20,010 nucleotides of DNA from UBA11889 sp002313255 (GTDB taxonomy: Bacteria; Pseudomonadota; Gammaproteobacteria; Pseudomonadales; Azotimanducaceae), in contig CAJWQX010000050.1 in NCBI GenBank assembly GCA_913045265.1, positions 1 to 20,010 of the forward strand, read 5' to 3'. Each line of letters starts with the position of its first letter. The stretch's first letter is position 1. The notes beneath the pieces were generated by a model. It saw only the letters and a program-made list of their open reading frames with translations, had not been told where the DNA came from and made no database searches. Both the position numbers and the translations under genes were made by a program. This document shows, in pieces, positions 15,914-20,010 of the stretch.

Positions 15914-17791
15914 TCAGGTCTTTACAAGGTCCTCAATCGCAAGCTCAGCCGCTTCGAATGCACCCTCGGTCATGGCATCCGCTGTTGCATCCGAGTTTGC
16001 GATCGCGATTCGCCCAAACGTCTTGCGTGCACCAAGCCAGGGTGACCGCTCAGGCGACAGCTCGTCCAGCATCCATGCGAACTGTCCCGTTTCCGGGTCG
16101 TGGCCATACGCATAACCGTGCGGCCAGCGATTCACCGTGATCGCTTCGATGTCGCGCGCAGGATCGAAGCCACCCGGCGACAGCATACGCCCGAGTTGAT
16201 CCCGGATTCTCTCTTCGAACGTCTCGAATGTCGTCGTGAGCAACTCCCCACGCGCGGCCCGCCACTGCTTGGGAGCCGGTTGTCCGCGTAGTCCGGGGTC
16301 CAGCGGAGCGCGATACAGGCGCAGGACGACGGGCTCATCGGGTTTGCTTGCATGCCGATAAGCGCCAATGTTGACCGGAGCGGTAAGACGGGCCGACTGA
16401 AAGTAGCTGCCCGGGCAACGGGCGCCATTAATCCCGAGCCTGGCAAAGGCGGTCCAGTCACGGAGCAGAACATTGGTGTAGATTAACGGTGCTTTTGCGG
16501 CAAGCCACAACGCTTCCTTCTGTGCCACCGGCAACTCGTCGCAAATGTAGGGGATGGCGGCGTTGTAACAGGCCATGACGCACCGTCCCGCACGAACCTG
16601 GTACGCGCGGTCGCCCCGAACATATGTTACCGCAACCTCTTTGGCCGTCGTCGGGTCGCCACGATGCCGCACATTGACGGCGGTGCTATTGAGGCGCACA
16701 CGCACCGCTGCGTCACTCGAATCCAGAGCCCCGTAATCGAAACGCGCGGTGACAACGTCATCCAGTGTATTCCCAGGCGCGACGTCCGGCACCAGCGAGC
16801 GCACTAGGAGACGCGCGATCGTCGCATTGCCGTCCGGAAACTGGCAGAACTGCGATTCTCCGGTTTGCACAGCGCCTGTCTCTACATAGTCGGCCACCCC
16901 CCCGAGTGCCGCGGTACCGGGCCAGCCTTCGCTGATCGCAACCCAGGTAGATATCGCGTCGAGTCCGATCGCCCAGGTGGTGCACTCCCAAACGTATGAC
17001 AGCGCTTCCGTGCCGATTTTTGCGTGCTCGAGCAAGAACTTTTCGTAGCTGGTCTTTCGAACGAACTCGAGCTTTTCCGCCGGGCTCAATCGGCCCAGGT
17101 AGTCGGCATCGGACTCGTAGAGACGGACGAGTTCTTTCTGCGCCGTCTCCGACAAAGGTGTCCTCGCAAAATATTCGCGCCAGGACGGCTGGCCAACACG
17201 CGTCAGGAGCGTATCGCTACCGAAAGTCTCCTTGCCGAGAAACGCACCACGCTCGAGCCCATGAGCCCCATAAACTGATTCATCATGAAATTCGGCATAT
17301 CGCGAAACATCGATGCCAAGCGACGCCAACAAGCGACGTCCAGATTCGCTATAGCGTCGAAGGTCCTGGATGTTTTCCGTACCACCATGCGACAGCAGCA
17401 TACGGCCACCAAGCCAAAACTCATTGCGCTTGGCGTGTCCGCCGAAGTCGTCATGGTTATCGAGGATCAGGATGCGGGCACCTGGCACTGATTCACGGTA
17501 ATACCAGGCTGCGGAGAGGCCGCTCAGCCCACCACCCACAACGACGAGGTCGTAATATTCGCCGGTGTCTTCCGGACCGTCCCAGCGGGTACCGTCTCGC
17601 ATTCGGTGGGCAACCTCGTAGGACCCTTCATGGCTGCCACGCATACCGGTGCGGATGGGTGGATAACCATCGGTCGGCGCTTGCGCCTCCGACCATCTCC
17701 AGGCCAGGCTACCGCTGATCGCAACTGCCACACCACCCATAAAGTCGCGGCGCGTGATTGAACGGTTCATTCCGGGCAATCGATTTTTCAT
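15914..17791 (-). CDS. TAT-exported FAD-dependent amine oxidoreductase, spermidine dehydrogenase-like
   Basis: 625 residues from ATG 17791, with GGAAG six bases upstream; ATG 17770 (MNRSITRRD) is an alternative. A twin-arginine signal (TRRDFMGGVAVAISG) is followed by the lead GYPPIRTGMRGSHEGSYEVAH, characteristic of the SpdH-like group. The FAD dinucleotide motif VVVGGGLSGLSAAWYY is at about residues 84-99, with DNHDDFGGHAKRNEFW after it. The second FAD-contact region, GRIAIANSDATADAMTEGAF, is near the C-terminus. Length and layout fit periplasmic spermidine dehydrogenases, which cleave polyamines to aldehydes using FAD; the true substrate here is not proven. The gene is visibly more GC-rich than the left part of the window (about 63% in 16201-16260 against 45% in 3001-3060, one line each counted by hand). 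It lies inside the candidate island. Confidence 0.85.
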   Translation of the reverse strand: MKNRLPGMNRSITRRDFMGGVAVAISGSLAWRWSEAQAPTDGYPPIRTGMRGSHEGSYEVAHRMRDGTRWDGPEDTGEYYDLVVVGGGLSGLSAAWYYRESVPGARILILDNHDDFGGHAKRNEFWLGGRMLLSHGGTENIQDLRRYSESGRRLLASLGIDVSRYAEFHDESVYGAHGLERGAFLGKETFGSDTLLTRVGQPSWREYFARTPLSETAQKELVRLYESDADYLGRLSPAEKLEFVRKTSYEKFLLEHAKIGTEALSYVWECTTWAIGLDAISTWVAISEGWPGTAALGGVADYVETGAVQTGESQFCQFPDGNATIARLLVRSLVPDVAPGNTLDDVVTARFDYGALDSSDAAVRVRLNSTAVNVRHRGDPTTAKEVAVTYVRGDRAYQVRAGRCVMACYNAAIPYICDELPVAQKEALWLAAKAPLIYTNVLLRDWTAFARLGINGARCPGSYFQSARLTAPVNIGAYRHASKPDEPVVLRLYRAPLDPGLRGQPAPKQWRAARGELLTTTFETFEERIRDQLGRMLSPGGFDPARDIEAITVNRWPHGYAYGHDPETGQFAWMLDELSPERSPWLGARKTFGRIAIANSDATADAMTEGAFEAAELAIEDLVKT

Positions 17792-17882
17792 AGCATGCTT
17801 CCGTCGCAGTCAGCCATACAATTGCCTCTCAGGACAAGTGCGAATCCCTGCTGTCGAAAAGCTTAGCAGAATCGCCGGAACG

Positions 17883-18098
17883 CTATTTCCCCTGCAAAGA
17901 GGCCAGCGGTTCGGCGGTCTCGATCAGTATTTGACGCACCTCTTTGGGCATTAGCTTAGGATTGGCCGAGAGCATTACCGCTGCCACCCCAGAGATAATT
18001 GGCGCCACATCCATGCCGCCAGGTACGACGATGACAGTGCCTGACCAAGACACTTCGCTAAGACTAAAATCATGGGTGGCGGAGCCGGGATGATATAG
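17883..18098 (-). pseudogene. Remnant of a subtilisin-family (S8) serine peptidase, C-terminal end, active site lost
   Basis: Reading leftwards from 18098 (after an in-frame TAA at 18101-18099) to TAG at 17885-17883 gives 71 codons with no usable start. The middle reads VAPIISGVAAVMLSANPKL and then VRQILIETAEPL, matching the helix after the catalytic serine and the C-terminal helix of S8 peptidases (family pattern GTSMAAPIVSGVAALML, then VRQIL). The serine motif itself is broken: SGT is followed by VIVVPGG and then MDVAP, so GTSM has become GT-VIVVPGG-M and the Ser codon is gone. The upstream catalytic Asp and His parts are absent; the P450 gene starts 39 bases away. I read this as a decayed gene end. 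Confidence 0.65.
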
Positions 18099-18136
18099 TT
18101 ATTCCAAAGTGACACGATCAAAGGTAGAGGCGCGCC

Positions 18137-19327
18137 ATGCCGGAACGTAACCTGAGTCCGGCCGAACAACAGTTTTTTCAAAATCCCTATCCTGCATACC
18201 AACTTGCCCGGAACACGCGGCTGATATTTGATGAAGCAAATCAGTTCTGGCGGGTGACGAATTTCCAGGACGTGGACGACATTCTGAAAGACCCTCGCTT
18301 TGCCAAACAACCACCCCCAGGAACAGAGGCTAATAGTCCCATCCGCCAGGTCGATCGCTTTAACCGTGGCATCCTGAATCTGGATCCACCCGACCATACG
18401 CGCCTGCGCGCTCTGATGGTCAAAGCCTTCAACGCTCGCGGCATGGAAGCCATGCGGCCTGGCATACGGGACTTAGTCGAACAATTGATAGAAAAAGTGT
18501 ACGAAGGTGGCAGCATGGAGCTGAAAAGTGAGTTTGCACATCCGATTCCCGCTACGATCATTAGTGACATGCTGGGGATTCCGGAGGCTGATCGACCCCG
18601 CTTTGCAAACCTGTCGAACGACATCATCCGCTACGGTAACGACCTTTTACAGGCAAATGACGACAAGGCCGAAGAATCTGTTCGCGAGTTTGATGAGTAC
18701 CTCGGATCTCTATTTGCAATCAAACGCCAAACGCCAGCTGACGATCTGACGACTGCGCTCATCAACGCAAGGGATGAACAAGGCGCACTGACGGAAGAAG
18801 AACTGCACCACAATATTAGGCTCCTATTCATCGCTGGACATGAGACAACGGTTAATCTGATTTGCAATGCTGTCATTGCGATCGCACATCACGAGGCTCA
18901 GCGCCAACGCCTGATCCAAGACCCTAGTCTCATGCCCAGTGCCGTCGAAGAATTCCTCCGCTACGATTCATCTGTTCAGCAACTACCTCGGGTTGCTCAG
19001 CAAGATGTGGAAATCGACGGGCAGACGATTCGTGCAGGGCAGATGGTGGTGCTGATGCTGGGATCGGCTAACCATGACCCTGAAATCTATACAGAAGCAG
19101 AACAACTCGACGTGACCCGGTCATTTACGCGCTCCAAGTCATTTGGCGGTGGTGCACACTTCTGCCTGGGCGCGCAGTTGGCAAGAATCGAAACGGAAAT
19201 AGCTTTGAACGCTTTGTTGAAACGCATGCCAGACTTCGAGGTGACCTATCTCGATGCGCTAGAGTATCCCCCTAATCCGTTCTTCCGGGGGCCGGAGAGA
19301 TTGGATGTAGCCTGGCACCCTCGCTAG
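18137..19327 (+). CDS. Cytochrome P450 (soluble bacterial class)
   Basis: 396 residues, the usual length for a soluble bacterial P450. ATG 18137 has AGAGG at 18126-18130 six bases upstream. Motifs: ILNLDPPDHTRLRALM in the B/C region; the I-helix oxygen-binding motif AGHETT (233-238); the K-helix ExxR in AVEEFLRYDSS; and the heme loop FGGGAHFCLGAQLA, with Cys343 as the iron ligand. All catalytic features are intact, so it should be an active monooxygenase needing a ferredoxin and reductase, neither of which is in the window. There is no membrane anchor. The substrate cannot be read from the sequence; the general look is that of CYP107-like enzymes. It is transcribed away from the flavoprotein gene, with the S8 remnant between them, and lies within the candidate island. 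Confidence 0.95.
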   Translation: MPERNLSPAEQQFFQNPYPAYQLARNTRLIFDEANQFWRVTNFQDVDDILKDPRFAKQPPPGTEANSPIRQVDRFNRGILNLDPPDHTRLRALMVKAFNARGMEAMRPGIRDLVEQLIEKVYEGGSMELKSEFAHPIPATIISDMLGIPEADRPRFANLSNDIIRYGNDLLQANDDKAEESVREFDEYLGSLFAIKRQTPADDLTTALINARDEQGALTEEELHHNIRLLFIAGHETTVNLICNAVIAIAHHEAQRQRLIQDPSLMPSAVEEFLRYDSSVQQLPRVAQQDVEIDGQTIRAGQMVVLMLGSANHDPEIYTEAEQLDVTRSFTRSKSFGGGAHFCLGAQLARIETEIALNALLKRMPDFEVTYLDALEYPPNPFFRGPERLDVAWHPR

Positions 19328-19362
19328 GCGTCGCCCCAATAGCCGTTCCTTGGTGACCGGGT

Positions 19363-19388
19363 GCAACTTGACGACGAAGCCAAGTTGC
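19363..19388 (+). terminator. Stem-loop after the P450 gene
   Basis: GCAACTTG (19363-19370) and CAAGTTGC (19381-19388) form a perfect 8-bp stem with a 10-base loop, 36 bases after the P450 stop. No T-run follows, so this is not a classical intrinsic terminator. It may protect the transcript end. Confidence 0.35.
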
Positions 19389-19829
19389 CGGGGCTGGTAA
19401 AACTCTGTTTCACTCGTTCATGCATATACTAGGCCGGTTCGTCCGCGTTCTCTTGAGAGGCGAACTAGTGATTTCCGCACAAGCCAGTCTGGCGGTTAGG
19501 ACGAATAACCACCCTGTTACCCTTTTTCCACTTTCAGAAAAGTATCGTAGTTCCTGCGGGTTGCTCGCAGTCCCTTTCGGCTGATTTAAACGTGCGTTGA
19601 TTTATCGAAATTGTGGCAATTTGGGCATCGAATTCAGGCTCAGACCGAACGCGACGGTCACCGGTGCGTATTCGATGCCCAGAAAAACAAACTAGGTATC
19701 TGGGCCAATGAAGATAACGTTGCGCCGTGGGATTACCGAAAGAACGACAAGTCATTAAAGATCTCAATCCAACCACACCTTTTTTGTATCTGGCTAGGGA
19801 CAACAATAATTGTCTTGAGTAGTTAAGGG

Positions 19830-19839
19830 CCCCGCGGGG
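19830..19839. repeat. Perfect GC palindrome CCCCGCGGGG
   Basis: Ten-base self-complementary sequence in an otherwise AT-leaning region. It could be a hairpin or protein site; the role is unknown. Confidence 0.3.
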
Positions 19840-19869
19840 GTCTAAATTGGGTAGGAATAAGATTTAACG

Positions 19870-19891
19870 TGGTACAAGAACTGGTACAAGA
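19870..19891. repeat. Two direct copies of tggtacaaga beside the tRNA
   Basis: tggtacaaga occurs at 19870-19879 and again at 19882-19891, a 12-base period, 65 bases from the tRNA end. Short repeated GGTACAA/TTGTACC motifs are often seen beside attachment sites of P4-like tyrosine integrases, where they may be arm-type binding sites. That link is from general knowledge and is not shown here. Confidence 0.4.
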
Positions 19892-19955
19892 GTGAAATTA
19901 CAGCTAAGGAATACAATTAAATATTCAATAAAATCAAATACATATAGTATTAAAA

Positions 19956-20010
19956 TGGCGGAAGAGGTAGGAGTCGAACCCACCAGACGCCTGTTAAGCA
20001 TCTCAACGGC
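19956..20010 (-). tRNA. tRNA gene, 3' part, class II, probably tRNA-Ser (cut by window edge)
   Basis: On the minus strand the last 55 bases read as a tRNA 3' half. CCA is encoded (19956-19958), the discriminator is G, and the acceptor strand is CTCTTCC. The T-arm is GTGGG-TTCGACT-CCTAC, with all five pairs formed (one G-U). Upstream is a long variable arm, AGATGC-TTAACAG-GCGTCT, with six pairs. A long variable arm plus discriminator G points to serine. Leu and Tyr normally have A, and selenocysteine tRNA would need 13 rather than 12 bases between T-loop and discriminator. The anticodon is outside the window, so the identity is not final. Confidence 0.75.

Larger units (their letters stand above)
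19328..19955. other. 628-bp stretch with no convincing gene, island edge
   Basis: Short open frames exist (19611-19826 plus, 19534-19806 minus), but neither has a ribosome binding site or a recognisable motif. The stretch holds an 8-bp inverted repeat just after the P450, a GC palindrome at 19830-19839, two tggtacaaga repeats, and a strongly AT-rich run from about 19907 to 19955 next to the tRNA. This fits the worn edge of an integrated element. Confidence 0.5.

Noticed and set aside
16996..17718. 240-codon plus-strand frame opposite the flavoprotein
   Set aside because: Arg/His-rich translation typical of an antisense frame in GC-rich DNA; the flavoprotein has clear FAD and TAT motifs.
17975..18397. 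140-codon minus-strand frame over the P450 start
   Set aside because: Composition is not protein-like, and it is out of frame with the S8 remnant that shares the region.
19611..19826. 71-codon plus-strand open frame
   Set aside because: GTG start without a ribosome binding site, no motif, and a position in a decayed region; not supported as a gene.
19984..20003. Reading the 6-bp hairpin of the tRNA as an anticodon arm
   Set aside because: Only two bases would remain for the variable region, and the putative anticodon would begin with an unmodified-type A; a long variable arm fits better.
19956..20010. Selenocysteine tRNA (selC)
   Set aside because: The T-arm and CCGCCA end look similar, but only 12 bases separate the T-loop from the discriminator; the longer selC acceptor arm needs 13.

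Overview
The window looks like the chromosome of a Gram-negative bacterium, most likely a marine-type gammaproteobacterium. This is inferred from TAT- and Sec-exported redox enzymes, a periplasmic PQQ dehydrogenase, and a large secreted protease with thrombospondin-type-3 repeats and a dockerin-like tail. No taxonomic marker gene is complete here, so the placement is tentative.

Layout. (1) 1-1030, minus strand: the N-terminal half of a PQQ-dependent alcohol dehydrogenase that runs off the left edge. (2) 1431-6935, plus strand: a signalling cluster made of a membrane hybrid histidine kinase with two receiver domains, a CASTOR/POLLUX-type ion channel with two RCK-like domains, and a stand-alone DivK/CheY-like receiver. 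(3) 7033-9637: a two-gene molybdenum hydroxylase of the IorA/IorB type, with a 2Fe-2S subunit and a TAT-exported molybdopterin subunit. With the PQQ enzyme this suggests periplasmic alcohol/aldehyde oxidation beside a sensory module. (4) 9825-15163: a small SRPBCC-PDZ protein whose stop overlaps the start (ATGA) of a 1564-residue secreted reprolysin-type metalloprotease. That protease carries TSP3 blocks, two copies of a beta-sandwich module and a duplicated dockerin-like C-terminus. (5) 15262-15798, minus strand: an orphan helical protein.

(6) 15874-19969 looks like a small integrated segment. The last 14 bases of the tRNA gene entering the right edge (minus strand, 3' end at 19956) recur exactly, in the same orientation, at 15874-15887. 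Between the copies lie a GC-rich TAT-exported spermidine-dehydrogenase-like flavoprotein (minus), a decayed subtilisin-family fragment that has lost its catalytic serine motif (minus), a bacterial cytochrome P450 (plus), and about 630 bases without a convincing gene. That last stretch ends in AT-rich DNA with a repeated tggtacaaga motif. No integrase is visible.

The most interesting points are the kinase/channel/receiver cluster, the SRPBCC-PDZ protein coupled to the mosaic protease, the tRNA-end duplication bounding the flavoprotein/P450 cargo, and the hidden protease remnant between them.
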